Part shown: positions 18,011-27,455 of the stretch, piece by piece
Position numbering within the stretch: position 1 is the first letter of the stretch
How the letters are laid out: every line of letters begins with the position of its first letter
Assembly (NCBI GenBank): GCA_025966315.1
Contig: JAOPUZ010000011.1
Span: 24,680-88,679, forward strand
DNA length: 64,000 bases
Origin: Frankiales bacterium
GTDB taxonomy: Bacteria > Actinomycetota > Actinomycetes > Mycobacteriales > Jatrophihabitantaceae
Direction of reading: 5' to 3'
Notes under the pieces: generated by a model
The model's input: only the letters and a program-made list of their open reading frames with translations
Databases searched by the model: none
What the model was told of the DNA's origin: nothing
Translations under genes and position numbers: made by a program

Positions 18011-20200
18011 TCAGGAGCTGGTCAGGATGACGAGTTGCTGGGTGGCTCGGGTCATCGCCACATAGCGGTCGACCGCTCCTTCGATGCCCGTGCCGAAGCC
18101 CGCTGGGTCGATGAGGATGACCAGGTCGAACTCGAGTCCCTTCGACAGTTCGGGGGTTAGCAACCGCACGCGGGATGTCGCCTGGAACATCTGATCGTCG
18201 ATGTCACCGCTGCCGATGACGCACGCGATCCCGTCGGCATGCGCCGCGAGCCAGGTGTCGAGGATCGAGCCCAGTTCCGAAGCGGATCCGTGTACGACAG
18301 GAACGCCGGTGCTGCGGATCGAGGTCGGCACGTTGGCGTCTGGGAGCACGGCCCGAATCACCGGCTCGGCTTCGGCCATGACCTCTTCCGGCGTCCGGTA
18401 GTTGATGCTCAAGGACGCCAGCTTGATCTGGCTGAGCCCGATCCGCTCGAGCCGTTCCTGCCATGACTCCGTGAACCCGTGCCGGGCCTGGGCCCGGTCC
18501 CCGACGATGGTGAAGCTGCGGGACGGGCAGCGGAGCAGCAACATCTGCCACTCGGCGTCGGTCAGTTCCTGGGCCTCGTCCACGACGATGTGCGCGAACG
18601 GGCCGGCAAGCAGGTCCGGATCGATGGTGAGCAGGGCGGTCTCGTCGATCAGCAAGGTCTCGGTGTCCTCGCCGCGCAGCATCGTCACTGCGCCCTCACC
18701 GTCGTCATCGGAGTCCATGATGTTGTCGACGACCTTGGCCATCTGTTCGCGCTCGACAGCGACGGCGGCCTTGTGGCGGCGCGTGCGCCGTGACGCCTCC
18801 GGGTCGCCGAGCCGCTGCCGCGCTGCGTCCAGGATCGGCAGGTCGGACACCGTCCAGGCGTGGGCGTCCGTGCGCTGCAGGGCCTGAACGTCATCGGGGC
18901 TGAGCCATGGGGCGCACTTGCGTAGATAAGCCGGGACCGACCACAGGTCTCCGATGAGATCGGCCGCTTCGAGCAGCGGCCACGCCCGGTTGAAGGTTGT
19001 CAGCAACTCCCGGTTTTGCAGCAGCGACTTCCGGAGCAGGTCAGCCGAAACGTCGCCGTCGTGCTTGTCCATCAGGATCGTGAGCAGCTCTTCCCAGATC
19101 TGATCGCGCCCGTCGTTGTGCGGCGTACCGGGTTCGGGCGCCTCGAACGCCTCGGCCCAATCGTCGGGACTCAGCCAGATGTTGGACCAGTGCGTCGTGA
19201 CCGTCAATCCCTTGGTGGGCGGGTCCTCGTAGAACCGTACGGCGGTCTCGACGGCCTTCACCAAGTTCGCGGACGACTTCAGCCGGGCCACGTTCGGGTC
19301 GCTCTCGATCGTCGCTGCGACTCCTTCGGCGACGAGGTCCCGCAGCGTGCAGGTCTGCACGCCCTCTTCTCCCAGGCTGGGCAGCACGTCGGCGACATAG
19401 GCCAGATAGGGCTGGTGCGGACCGACGAACAGCACCCGGCCCCGGTGGTGACCGAGACGAGGGTCGGAATAGAGAAGGTAGGCCGAGCGGTGCAGCGCGA
19501 CGACCGTCTTGCCGGTACCGGGCCCGCCATCTACGACGAGCGCGCCGCGGGATCCCGCGCGGATGATGGCGTCCTGATCAGCTTGGATGGTGCCGAGCAC
19601 ATCACGCATCTGGCTCGTCCGATTGCTGCCCAAGCTGGCGATGAAGGCGGACTGATCGTCGAGCGTCGCGCGGTGGTCGAACTCAAGGGTTCCATCTGTG
19701 CTGAACACCTCGTCCCAATAATCACTGATCCGGCCACCGGTCCACCGATACCGGCGGCGGCTGGTCAGGCCCATCGGGTTGGCGTGGGTTGCTCCGAAAA
19801 AGGGCTCGGCCGCGGGGGAGCGCCAGTCGAGCAGCAGCCGACCACCCTCGCTGTCCGTGAGGCCAAGTCGCCCGATGTACACCGGCTCCGGGTTGTCCGC
19901 GCTGACGATGTGGCCCAGGCACAGGTCCCAGCCGAAGCGACGCAGAGCGCGCAGCCGCGCGGCCAGCCGGTGGATCTCCATGTCCCGGTCCATCGCCTTT
20001 TGGCCGATGCCGCCCGGTGCCTTGCGCTCGGTATCGAGGCGTTGGGACAGGTCGGCGATCGACTGCTCGAGGCTCCCCGCGATAGCGGCGAAATGCTGCT
20101 CGTCGCCGGCGATCAGCGCCGGGTCGGCCTTGCTTCTCAGGTTGGCGGGTAGGTCGAACGCGCTGGCAACACTGGTGGTGCGGGCGGTCAGGGGGTTCAC
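18011..20200 (-). CDS. helR: HelR-type RNA polymerase recycling helicase-like ATPase
   Basis: A UvrD/Rep-like SF1 motor of the HelD family: Walker A GGPGTGKTVVALHRSAYLLY, Walker B HIVVDEAQELTDAEWQML, motif III GDRAQARHG, motif IV-V SINYRTPEEV and LSKGLEFDLVI, motif VI YVAMTRATQQL. The preferred start is the GTG at 20200 (GGAG 9 nt upstream; the product then begins NPLTARTTSV); an ATG at 20224 is an alternative. Established knowledge: actinobacterial HelR binds stalled RNA polymerase and displaces rifamycins, giving tolerance. The promoter region carries a rifamycin-associated element at 20282-20300, which supports helR rather than generic helD. About 729 residues. Confidence 0.85.
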   Translation of the reverse strand: MNPLTARTTSVASAFDLPANLRSKADPALIAGDEQHFAAIAGSLEQSIADLSQRLDTERKAPGGIGQKAMDRDMEIHRLAARLRALRRFGWDLCLGHIVSADNPEPVYIGRLGLTDSEGGRLLLDWRSPAAEPFFGATHANPMGLTSRRRYRWTGGRISDYWDEVFSTDGTLEFDHRATLDDQSAFIASLGSNRTSQMRDVLGTIQADQDAIIRAGSRGALVVDGGPGTGKTVVALHRSAYLLYSDPRLGHHRGRVLFVGPHQPYLAYVADVLPSLGEEGVQTCTLRDLVAEGVAATIESDPNVARLKSSANLVKAVETAVRFYEDPPTKGLTVTTHWSNIWLSPDDWAEAFEAPEPGTPHNDGRDQIWEELLTILMDKHDGDVSADLLRKSLLQNRELLTTFNRAWPLLEAADLIGDLWSVPAYLRKCAPWLSPDDVQALQRTDAHAWTVSDLPILDAARQRLGDPEASRRTRRHKAAVAVEREQMAKVVDNIMDSDDDGEGAVTMLRGEDTETLLIDETALLTIDPDLLAGPFAHIVVDEAQELTDAEWQMLLLRCPSRSFTIVGDRAQARHGFTESWQERLERIGLSQIKLASLSINYRTPEEVMAEAEPVIRAVLPDANVPTSIRSTGVPVVHGSASELGSILDTWLAAHADGIACVIGSGDIDDQMFQATSRVRLLTPELSKGLEFDLVILIDPAGFGTGIEGAVDRYVAMTRATQQLVILTSS

Positions 20201-20281
20201 GTCATCAGCTCCGATCTGAGGCATGCGCGACTCCCATATCCGTCGTTTCCGGCCTCGGCCAGCGATTCTGCGGCAGATCCC

Positions 20282-20300
20282 GGGTCTTGCCGCAAGCCCC
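20282..20300 (-). promoter_or_regulatory. Rifamycin-associated element (RAE)
   Basis: GGGTCTTGCCGCAAGCCCC is a 19-bp near-palindrome. From memory, the RAE consensus upstream of rifamycin-inactivating genes and helR in actinobacteria is GGGGCTTGCGGCAAGCCCC or its complement; this differs at one position. It lies 82-100 bp upstream of the preferred helR start. Confidence 0.85.
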
Positions 20301-20395
20301 CGGTGCGCTATAAGTTGAAAGTGGCAAGGAGTGAGTACTCCCCTTTCCTTTGGGCGTAAGGCTCCAGCGATGTCCCGCTTCAACCTCGCAGGCTA

Positions 20396-20435
20396 TCCCG
20401 TCACGGTGTCAGCACTCCCGTCACGGTGTCAGCAC
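20396..20435 (+). repeat. Tandem 20-nt direct repeat (two copies)
   Basis: TCCCGTCACGGTGTCAGCAC occurs at 20396-20415 and again, identically and directly adjacent, at 20416-20435, between helR and the small unknown gene. Confidence 0.9.
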
Positions 20436-20471
20436 CGATCGCGCGCCATAATCAGCGGCTTCGCGCCTAGC

Positions 20472-20499
20472 TTGACCCGCTCGGTTGGACAATTATTCT
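20472..20499 (+). promoter_or_regulatory. Sigma-A-type promoter, probably leaderless
   Basis: TTGACC at 20472-20477 and TATTCT at 20494-20499, spacing 16. The ATG of the next gene (20509) begins 10 nt after the -10, so transcription would start at or next to the start codon. Confidence 0.6.
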
Positions 20500-20508
20500 G
20501 GTCCGACG

Positions 20509-20925
20509 ATGCAAGAGTTCGGGACACTCAGCGAGTTGACGACGGCCATCGGACTACGCGATGACACCGGCGACGGGTTCGTCCACGGCTTCGATCGAGA
20601 GTCGGACTGGACGTACCGCGGCAGCGGCCATGGATTGCAGGGATTTCAGGCTCAATCAAGATGGCTGGTCACATTCGCCGTCCCGGCCGGCCATGACGAG
20701 GGCTATCTCATCGCCTATGCGGTGGAAGGCGTGTGGAACGACGCGTACGAATTCGTCTACCGGGAATCGGGCCGGTGCCTCTTGCTGGGTGGTCCGTGGT
20801 CTGAATCGCAGGACCGCGCCTTGTATGCCGCGGCCAAGCAGCAGCCCTGGTGGTTTCAGGATGCTGCCGCGCCTGGGCCCGCCATCGAAGAAATCGCAAA
20901 CTGGCTCCAGACAGCAATCGCCTGA
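20509..20925 (+). CDS. Hypothetical protein, 138 residues
   Basis: Start ATG 20509 chosen from the promoter position; a TTG at 20485 is in frame but lies inside the promoter. Acidic, soluble, rich in aromatic residues, with no signal peptide or membrane segment. Segments such as FAVPAGHDEGYLIAYAVEGV and WWFQDAAAPGPAIEEI suggest a beta-rich domain with a terminal helix. No family is recognised. It is transcribed divergently from helR. Confidence 0.65.
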   Translation: MQEFGTLSELTTAIGLRDDTGDGFVHGFDRESDWTYRGSGHGLQGFQAQSRWLVTFAVPAGHDEGYLIAYAVEGVWNDAYEFVYRESGRCLLLGGPWSESQDRALYAAAKQQPWWFQDAAAPGPAIEEIANWLQTAIA

Positions 20926-20962
20926 CCGCCGCGCCTCGGCGGCGCCCCGAGCGCCTCGCCGG

Positions 20963-21118
20963 TCAGTTGCGGACGCGCGCCATTTTCGCACCGTGTAAGC
21001 GAAGCTGGCGTTCCTTCTGACGAGCTCGGTAACGCCGGACAACTTCCAGCTCGTTCGCCGACGGGACCTGCTCCGCGCGGGAGCGGTAGTCGTCATTCGT
21101 TGATTCTTCGTCCGTCAT
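20963..21118 (-). CDS. Small charged protein, 51 residues
   Basis: ATG at 21118 preceded by GGGGGA (7 nt), TGA at 20963. The product starts MTDEESTNDDYRSRAEQVPS and continues with a strongly basic helical tail (ELEVVRRYRARQKER...). An acidic front and basic back half give an amphipathic, fully helical, possibly nucleic-acid- or protein-binding peptide. The ribosome site and codon usage favour a real gene. It is convergent with the gene at 20509-20925. Function unknown. Confidence 0.55.
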   Translation of the reverse strand: MTDEESTNDDYRSRAEQVPSANELEVVRRYRARQKERQLRLHGAKMARVRN

Positions 21119-21183
21119 TTCGATTCCCCCGGCGAATTAGTGGTGAGAGGTAAGCATGTGCCATCGTGGCCCGAATTAGGGTC

Positions 21184-21203
21184 ATGTGAAATCGACGTCA
21201 CAT
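21184..21203 (+). promoter_or_regulatory. Inverted repeat upstream of the nitroreductase
   Basis: ATGTGA at 21184-21189 and TCACAT at 21198-21203 with an 8-nt spacer. The arms resemble CRP/FNR half-sites (TGTGA...TCACA), but the canonical spacing is 6. It lies about 115 bp before the gene. Confidence 0.4.
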
Positions 21204-21318
21204 TGTCTGGCTGCGGTACGTATTTCGACGACTACAGAAAGTGAATGTCGGTCTATTGGTAGCGTCAGCCGCAGTCCGCACTCCGGCCAATAGCGGCCGC
21301 TAAACCCTGGGGGACCCT

Positions 21319-21954
21319 TTGGACACCACCGTCACCGATGCGCTGCTGTCGACTACTCGGTCTGTTCGCAAGCGTCTCGATCTGGAGCGACCGGTCGAGC
21401 GTGACGTGATACTCGACTGCATCCGCCTAGCGCTGCAGGCTCCGACCGGTGGCAACTCGCAGACCTGGCGTTGGCTGGTGGTCACCGACGCCGGCAAGCG
21501 GGCCGAGCTTGCTCGTCTCTACCGTGAAGCAGCTTATGAGAACTTAAAGATCCAAGCCGCCCGGACCGACGTCCCCGATCAGACGCACCGGGTCTATGAA
21601 AGCGCGGTCTACCTGGCCGAGATCATGGAACGCGTTCCGGTGCACGTGATTCCCTGCATTCAGGGCCGCGTCGACGGTGCGAACAATGCCGGCGCCGCGG
21701 GATTCTATTCTTCGATCCTGCCGGCCGCTTGGAGCTTCTCACTTGCCCTCCGGTCCCGCGGGCTCGGATCAGCGTGGACGACGGCGCACCTGTCCAAAGA
21801 AAAGGAGGCCGCCGAATTGCTGGGAATTCCGGACAATGTCAGCCAAGCGGCACTGCTTCCCGTCGCCTACACGATCGGCTTGGACTTCAAGCCGGCCAAC
21901 CGCGGCCCGGTCGAAGACGTTACGTACTGGGAGGAATGGCCAAGCGACGCCTGA
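21319..21954 (+). CDS. Nitroreductase-family flavoprotein
   Basis: A 211-residue protein, TTG start behind GGGGGA. FMN-binding nitroreductase signatures: TTRSVRKRLDLERPVERDVI, then LALQAPTGGNSQTWRWLVV, and GFYSSILPAAWSFSLALRSRGLGS with a late LLGIP motif. Such enzymes reduce nitro compounds, quinones or enals with NAD(P)H. Monocistronic; the following gene is convergent. It may be part of the xenobiotic-handling gene set that follows, but the sequence does not show this. Confidence 0.85.
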   Translation: MDTTVTDALLSTTRSVRKRLDLERPVERDVILDCIRLALQAPTGGNSQTWRWLVVTDAGKRAELARLYREAAYENLKIQAARTDVPDQTHRVYESAVYLAEIMERVPVHVIPCIQGRVDGANNAGAAGFYSSILPAAWSFSLALRSRGLGSAWTTAHLSKEKEAAELLGIPDNVSQAALLPVAYTIGLDFKPANRGPVEDVTYWEEWPSDA

Positions 21955-21995
21955 GCGAACCCGGACGTCCCGGCGTGCAATTCACGCCGAGACGC

Positions 21996-22793
21996 TCAGG
22001 TCAGGAATTGGCCGACGACGGCGCCCAATGACGCGGCACTGAAGATGTTGTAGTGCGTCAGGCCCGGCAAGATCGCCATCCGCATTTCGGTCGGCAACGT
22101 CCCGTCCCACCCCGCATCTTGGAGCCCGCCGCCGAGCAGGGCAAAGAATTCGGCGGCCTGGGTCGGTGAGATGCTGTCGGCATCGCCGTACACCAGCAGC
22201 GTCGGGATCGTCATCGCGCTGATTTCCTTGCTCCAGTCATACGGTTGCCGCAGAAGCTCGCCGGTCTTGTCCATCAGCATCGGGAACGATTCCGGGTCGG
22301 GTGCGACCGCCTTCCAGGCTGCGAACATCGGCGATTGCGACAGCTGGGCGAACCCAGCGCTTCCGATGAGATCCATCCCGGCCCGTACACCGGGGAACCA
22401 GGCGTCGCGGCGATGAGCCGTCGACACCAGGACCAGCCGCCGGACCAGGTCTGGGTGCTGGATGGCCGAACGGACACTGGCGCCGCCGCCGAGGGAGTAA
22501 CCCAGCACGTCAGCGATCGGCAATTCCAGGTGTTCGATGACCGCGGCGATGTCGTCACCGAAGGCTTCGTAGCTGAAGGGCCGGTCGATGTCGCGGGTAT
22601 GACCGTGTCCCTGGAGCTCGATGGCGACTACGCGGCGCTGCGCGGCCAGTACGTCCAGCAAGTCGCCGAACATCGTGGTCAGTCCGAAGCCGCCATGGGT
22701 GACGACGAGAGGGACGCCGCCGTCGCCGCGACTCTCCCAGTACAGGTTCATGCCATTGACCGGGGCGTAGCCGGTAGTCACCGATGAGCTCAT
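21996..22793 (-). CDS. Alpha/beta hydrolase
   Basis: 265 residues from the ATG at 22793 (the frame remains open upstream to 24242, antisense to the M29 gene, which is chance). Catalytic triad visible: nucleophile in GYSLGGG, Asp in YGDAD, His in GLTHYN; oxyanion loop THGGFGLTT. Canonical esterase/C-C hydrolase/deformylase type. Divergent from the M29 peptidase gene with about 100 bp between them. Substrate not predictable; NicD-like N-formylmaleamate deformylases belong to this broad family. Confidence 0.85.
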   Translation of the reverse strand: MSSSVTTGYAPVNGMNLYWESRGDGGVPLVVTHGGFGLTTMFGDLLDVLAAQRRVVAIELQGHGHTRDIDRPFSYEAFGDDIAAVIEHLELPIADVLGYSLGGGASVRSAIQHPDLVRRLVLVSTAHRRDAWFPGVRAGMDLIGSAGFAQLSQSPMFAAWKAVAPDPESFPMLMDKTGELLRQPYDWSKEISAMTIPTLLVYGDADSISPTQAAEFFALLGGGLQDAGWDGTLPTEMRMAILPGLTHYNIFSAASLGAVVGQFLT

Positions 22794-22892
22794 CGGCAGA
22801 TTCTGACACCAGCGGCGTCGGACCAGGCGCAGGCGGTGACTGCGGGACCACGCGCGCGGGCCGGAGTAAGCCGCGGACGTAGTCTGCAACGC

Positions 22893-24104
22893 ATGATCAC
22901 TGCCTATGCCGAACTGGTGGTCCGGGTCGGAGCGAACGTGCAGGCCGGCCAGGACGTCTACGTCACCGCCGATGTCAGCCATGCCGAGGTCGCTCGTGAG
23001 ATCGTCGAGCAGGCTTACCTGGCCGGCGCCGGTCGGGTCGTCCTGCAGTACGAAGACGGTGCAGCCCGTCGTTCCGCGCTGCGGCACGCGCCGATGTCCA
23101 CCTTGACCTCGGTCACGCCGTGGGAACAGGAGCGGCTGCGTGACTGGGAGCGCCAGGGTGCTGCGCTGATCCACCTGACCGGTAACCCGGATCCGCACTT
23201 GTTCGACGGCATCGACCCAGCTCGGCTGTCGGCGATGCCGCTCGAGGCTGTGAGGATGCGGCGCGATTTGATGATGCACGGCAAGGTGGCCTGGACGATC
23301 GCGGCCGCGCCGAACCCGGGCTGGGCCCAGCAGGTTTTCGGCGAGCCGGACGTCGCACGACTCTGGGATGCGGTGGCCATTGCCATGCGTCTGGGCGAGG
23401 CGGACGTGGTCGGCGCCTGGCGAGAACATCGCGAGCGCCTGTCCAAACGTGGCGCCGCGGTCGAGGCGCTGCAGCTGGACGCCGTCCACTTCGTGGGGGA
23501 CGGGACCGACCTCACCGTCGGACTTATCCCGGGATCGCGCTGGACGAGCGGGTCGCTGACCACGGTGTCCGGCGTGGAGTTCATGCCGAACCTGCCCACC
23601 GAGGAAGTGTTCACCAGCCCCGACCGGAAACGCGCGGACGGGATCATGCGGCTGACCCGGCCGTTGGTGCTCGGACGCGAAGGCACCCTGGTTGAGGGCC
23701 TGGTCGTCCGGTTCGCGGGCGGGCGCATCGTGGACGTGCGGGCCGACGCGGGAGCCGACGCCGTGCGAGCCCAGCTGGATTCCGATGAGGGTGCCCGCAG
23801 CCTGGGCGAGGTCGCCCTGGTCGATGGCGATTCCAAGGTCGCGGCGGCGGGCGTGATCTTTCACGACACCCTGTACGACGAAAACGCCGGCTGTCACATC
23901 GCCTGGGGCCAGAGCTTCCCGTTCGCGCTGGCCGATGGGCTCGACCTGTCGGCAGACGAGCTCGTCGCCCGCGGCTTGAACCGATCGACAGTGCACACCG
24001 ACGTCGTCATCGGTGGCCCCACGGTCAGCGTCGAGGGCATCACCGTTGACGGACGCGTCGTCCCGATCATCGACCACGACCGCTGGGTGCTGCCCACCGC
24101 GTAA
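22893..24104 (+). CDS. M29-family metallopeptidase (aminopeptidase T/AmpS-like)
   Basis: A 403-residue protein. M29 features: [20 protein letters not shown] at the start, [19 protein letters not shown], and the metal-ligand block [17 protein letters not shown] and [12 protein letters not shown] (Glu, His, His, Asp). Two metals (Co/Zn) are used for N-terminal peptide hydrolysis. A TAGTCT -10 lies 7 nt before the ATG, suggesting a leaderless transcript. The same fold hosts NicX (2,5-dihydroxypyridine dioxygenase), but the fully conserved peptidase ligands here favour a peptidase. A second, divergent relative lies at 49345-50709. Confidence 0.85.
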   Translation: MITAYAELVVRVGANVQAGQDVYVTADVSHAEVAREIVEQAYLAGAGRVVLQYEDGAARRSALRHAPMSTLTSVTPWEQERLRDWERQGAALIHLTGNPDPHLFDGIDPARLSAMPLEAVRMRRDLMMHGKVAWTIAAAPNPGWAQQVFGEPDVARLWDAVAIAMRLGEADVVGAWREHRERLSKRGAAVEALQLDAVHFVGDGTDLTVGLIPGSRWTSGSLTTVSGVEFMPNLPTEEVFTSPDRKRADGIMRLTRPLVLGREGTLVEGLVVRFAGGRIVDVRADAGADAVRAQLDSDEGARSLGEVALVDGDSKVAAAGVIFHDTLYDENAGCHIAWGQSFPFALADGLDLSADELVARGLNRSTVHTDVVIGGPTVSVEGITVDGRVVPIIDHDRWVLPTA

Positions 24105-24138
24105 GCGCCGAGCAACGGTGAGGCCGGCCGAGAGTCCG

Positions 24139-24318
24139 TCAGTCCGGCGTCTGGGTCGAGGCCCGCTTCGTCCCCTCGGGATCGGCCGTACGTTCGTCCG
24201 AATCTTCAAGAATGATCTTGGCTTGTTCGCGGGGATCGTCACTCCCCTCGATCTGCTCTTCGGGGAGCAGGTCAGCGCGGCTGTCGATACGCGGGTCCTC
24301 GGGCGTGGGCTCGGTCAT
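24139..24318 (-). CDS. Small acidic conserved protein, 59 residues
   Basis: From the ATG at 24318 (MTEPTPEDPRIDSRADLLPE...). Highly acidic and probably disordered, with a DDPREQAKIILEDSDERT segment that I recall from short actinobacterial hypothetical proteins. No function is assigned. Convergent with the M29 gene. Confidence 0.65.
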   Translation of the reverse strand: MTEPTPEDPRIDSRADLLPEEQIEGSDDPREQAKIILEDSDERTADPEGTKRASTQTPD

Positions 24319-24427
24319 GTGATCACCATAAACGCAACTGCGGTTGGGGGTGCGTGAGACCTGAACGGGCGTGCGGCGGCTGCTCATGCAGTCACCGCAC
24401 GCCCGTTGGTGCCAGCTCGCTAAGTCC

Positions 24428-25912
24428 TCAGGCGTCGACCAGGATGCCGCGATCGGTCTCGAAACGGCTGTCGTCCACCGACTGGCACCGCATCTCGTAT
24501 TCGGTCATCGTGTGCGGCCACTGCGTGACGATGCGGCCTTCCGGGGTCCGGTAGTAGTTGCTGCAGCTGGCCTGCCAGACCTCGACCTGGCCGAGGTCGT
24601 CCTGCAATTTCTCGTTGTAGTCGTCCATCACCTCGCGACGGACATCGATCCAGGCGAGATTCTCGCGGTCCATCAAGCGCAATTGAGCCACGATGAAATC
24701 GGCCTGGGTTTCTAGCATGAACAGGATCGAACCGTTGTTCGTGTTCGGCCCGTACATCATGAAGAGGTTCGGAAAGCCGGCCGTCATGATCCCGAGATAG
24801 GCCTCGGGCCCGTGTTGCCAAGCGTCGTCCAAAGCCAATCCGTCCCGGCCCGTGACCTTGATCGCGGACAGGTACTTGCGGACCTGATAGCCGGTCGCAC
24901 AGATGATCGTGTCCACCTCACGCGCAGTGCCGTCGTTGGAGACGATTCCGTTGACGGCGACACGTTCGATCCCCGAGGTCACCAATTCGACGTGATCCTG
25001 ATTGAACGTCGGGTAATACTCGTTCGAGATGAGCGGACGAAGACAGCCGAAGGGCACGTGCGGGGTGAACTTCTCGCGCAGTTCCTGATCTTGAAGACTC
25101 TCGATGTTCTTCAGCCCGGCTTCGGTGGCGGCGGCGAGCAACTTCGGGTCACTGAAGGTGATCCGGCCATCGAGTTCGGCGTAGATCTCGTCGCGTTTCT
25201 GTGCCGTCAGGATCGGGTCTTGGGCCAAAGCCAACTGCTCGGCCTCGTCCACCGCGTCGTCGACCTTGGGTGCGATCCACGGAGCCGAGCGCTGGTAGAC
25301 GTAGAGCTGCTCGACGTCGGGTGCGATTTTCGGTATGAACTGCACGGCGCTGGCGGCACTGCCGATGACGGCCACCTTCCGGCCCTTGAGTTCGTGATCT
25401 TCACGCCAACGCGAGGCGTGAAACACCGTTCCCTCGAAATCCTGCAGGCCTTCGATTTCGGGCCAATTCAACTCGTTGAACATGCCCTGCGCCGCAATGA
25501 GCACATCGACGGTGAGTTCTTGCTCGTCATCGGTGGTCAAGCGCCAGCACGCATCCGCTTCGTTCCAGTGCGCGGCGGTGACCTTGCTGCCTAGGCGCAG
25601 ATGTGGCCGCAACCCGTACTTCGTCGCCACCATATCCATGTATTCGAGGATTTCCGGCTGCGCGGCGTAGGCCCGGCTCCAGCGCGGATTCGGTTCGAAG
25701 GTGAACGAATAGAGCCGCGACTTCACGTCACAGGTCAACCCGGGATACCGCGTGTTGTACCAGGTACCGCCCACGCCGGCCGATTTCTCGATGATCACGA
25801 AGTCCTCGTAACCCGCGGCGCGCAGTTTTATGCCGGCGGCCATACCGCCCGGGCCTGCGCCGATGATGGCGATGCGACGTGACCGGCCCGAGGTTTGCTG
25901 GTTTGCACCCAC
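24428..25912 (-). CDS. FAD-dependent Baeyer-Villiger-type monooxygenase
   Basis: 494 residues from a GTG at 25912 (AGGAG upstream; the open frame extends to 26086 but those codons are not protein-like). GAGPGG is the FAD-binding loop, GGTWYNTRYPG the class B monooxygenase block, FEGTVFHASRW matches the BVMO fingerprint FxGxxxHxxxW (the next residue is Arg rather than Pro/Asp), and GSAAS is the NADPH loop. The reaction is NADPH and O2-dependent insertion of oxygen next to a ketone, or heteroatom oxidation. Divergent from the methyltransferase gene. Substrate unknown. Confidence 0.87.
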   Translation of the reverse strand: MGANQQTSGRSRRIAIIGAGPGGMAAGIKLRAAGYEDFVIIEKSAGVGGTWYNTRYPGLTCDVKSRLYSFTFEPNPRWSRAYAAQPEILEYMDMVATKYGLRPHLRLGSKVTAAHWNEADACWRLTTDDEQELTVDVLIAAQGMFNELNWPEIEGLQDFEGTVFHASRWREDHELKGRKVAVIGSAASAVQFIPKIAPDVEQLYVYQRSAPWIAPKVDDAVDEAEQLALAQDPILTAQKRDEIYAELDGRITFSDPKLLAAATEAGLKNIESLQDQELREKFTPHVPFGCLRPLISNEYYPTFNQDHVELVTSGIERVAVNGIVSNDGTAREVDTIICATGYQVRKYLSAIKVTGRDGLALDDAWQHGPEAYLGIMTAGFPNLFMMYGPNTNNGSILFMLETQADFIVAQLRLMDRENLAWIDVRREVMDDYNEKLQDDLGQVEVWQASCSNYYRTPEGRIVTQWPHTMTEYEMRCQSVDDSRFETDRGILVDA

Positions 25913-26073
25913 GCTGATGTGCTCCTGTCCTAATGGTCCTAGGTATCGGATGTGCGTGCGATCACCGGCGCTGCTCGACTTCGGGCGGGCGGCGATCATT
26001 ACGCTCCTTAGTTTGCGCAACGAAGGACGTCGCGGCAAGGGCTGCCCGACGCGGGCGTTGCTAGCCTGCTGAG

Positions 26074-26796
26074 ATGGACCAGCCACCGGACACCAACGCG
26101 GCCATCTGGAAGTCTGCTGAAGTCATCCAGAATTGGGCCGCCGAGGCTGACGACCGGGAACGCAAACGCGGCGAGCCCCGGCGGTTGATGGCGGAATTGC
26201 TTCCGTTCGACCAGTCGGAGAAATTCACCTTTCTGGACCTCGGCGCCGGAACCGGCGCGGCCAGCCGTGGAATCCTCGCCCAATACCCGAACAGCACCGC
26301 GATTCTGGCCGACTTCTCACCGCAGATGATGGGAGCGGGCGAGCGCGAGATGCAGCCTTTCGCGGGCCGTTTCCGCTACGTCGAATTCGATATGGCGGTC
26401 GGCGGCTGGCCCGACGACATTCCGACGTCGGTGGGCGCGATCATCACCTCATTGAGCGTTCATCATCTGACCGACACCCGGAAGCAGAGCCTGTTTGGCG
26501 AGATCTACGGTCGGCTCGCCGCCGGCGGCTGGTATCTCAACTACGACCCGGTGACGGCGCCCGATCGGATTGTTGAGGCAACCTGGCAGCGGGTCAACGA
26601 GCGCGAGGACCCGACCGCGGCGCACCAGCGTCAGCACCGGTCGCACAGCGAGCAGGAACGCTGGGACAACCATGTGCGGTACATGATCCCGTTGGCACAA
26701 CAGCTCGACTATCTTCGGGCCGCTGGTTTCGAAGGTATCGACGTGTACTGGAAGCGCCTGGAGAACGTGATCTACGGCGGCCGCCGCCCGAACTGA
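26074..26796 (+). CDS. SAM-dependent class I methyltransferase
   Basis: 240 residues; motif I is FLDLGAGTGAASR, motif II region AILADFSPQMMGAGE, post-I VGAIITSLSVHHLTDTRK and LAAGGWYLNYDP, typical of small-molecule methyltransferases. A TAGCCT -10 (26062-26067) lies 6 nt before the ATG, so a leaderless mRNA is likely. Divergent from the monooxygenase gene. The methyl acceptor cannot be predicted. Confidence 0.85.
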   Translation: MDQPPDTNAAIWKSAEVIQNWAAEADDRERKRGEPRRLMAELLPFDQSEKFTFLDLGAGTGAASRGILAQYPNSTAILADFSPQMMGAGEREMQPFAGRFRYVEFDMAVGGWPDDIPTSVGAIITSLSVHHLTDTRKQSLFGEIYGRLAAGGWYLNYDPVTAPDRIVEATWQRVNEREDPTAAHQRQHRSHSEQERWDNHVRYMIPLAQQLDYLRAAGFEGIDVYWKRLENVIYGGRRPN

Positions 26797-26962
26797 CCGA
26801 CGGCCCCCGGCCCACCTGCTGCTGCATAGTGCGCCCGAGTTCCCGGTTTGATCGCCGGGGAGCGGGAAGTCCGGCCGCGCTAGGTCCGTCCGTTGGTGCC
26901 AAGGGCTTTCTGGAGAAAGAAAAGAAGTAGCGAGATCAGACTGCTGGCGTGATCCTCTCAGG

Positions 26963-27394
26963 ATGGGGATCATTCCTGAGATCGTCTATTCCGCACGGAC
27001 CGACGACGTTGACTGGGTCGCGCTCAAAGCCGCGCTGGTCGCCGGCGACTTCGACAACGAGCGGACGGCGGAGGAATACCGGCGCTCGCATGAGAACTCC
27101 CACGCCGTGATCTTCGCCCGCGGGGCCGCTGAATACATCGGCAATGGGCGCATTCTCAGCGACGGTGTGTGCAACGCCTATCTGGTCGACATCTGGACCG
27201 CGCCGCAGTACCGGCGCGCAGGTATCGGCTCGGAGATCGTCCGGCGTTTGGTGGCCACCGTGCCCGGCCAGCACGTTGCGCTGTTCACCGAGGACCGAGC
27301 CGAGTTCTACCGCACGCTTGGCTTCGCGGACCAGCACGGCGGGATGAGCCAAGTCTCCGGCCGCTGGCTCAACCGCCCGATCACGCCGAGCTGA
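26963..27394 (+). CDS. GNAT-family N-acetyltransferase
   Basis: A 143-residue single GNAT domain. Motif A is DIWTAPQYRRAGIGSEIVRR (acetyl-CoA pyrophosphate loop Q/RxxGxG/A), followed by motif B with DRAEFYRTLGF. The N-terminus contains a typical GNAT helix pair. Acceptor unknown. Monocistronic, convergent with the cysteine-hydrolase gene. Confidence 0.85.
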   Translation: MGIIPEIVYSARTDDVDWVALKAALVAGDFDNERTAEEYRRSHENSHAVIFARGAAEYIGNGRILSDGVCNAYLVDIWTAPQYRRAGIGSEIVRRLVATVPGQHVALFTEDRAEFYRTLGFADQHGGMSQVSGRWLNRPITPS

Positions 27395-27455
27395 GTGGCC
27401 GCCTGCGGTTTGTCCGCCGAGCTTCACGCTGCGGCCCCTAGCGCCGTGGGTCCGC

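Noticed and set aside
20396..20435. CRISPR repeat
   Set aside because: Two directly adjacent copies with no spacer, and no cas genes.
22794..24242. Upstream extension of the alpha/beta hydrolase frame to 748 codons
   Set aside because: The extension is antisense to the well-supported M29 gene; the hydrolase proper starts at 22793.
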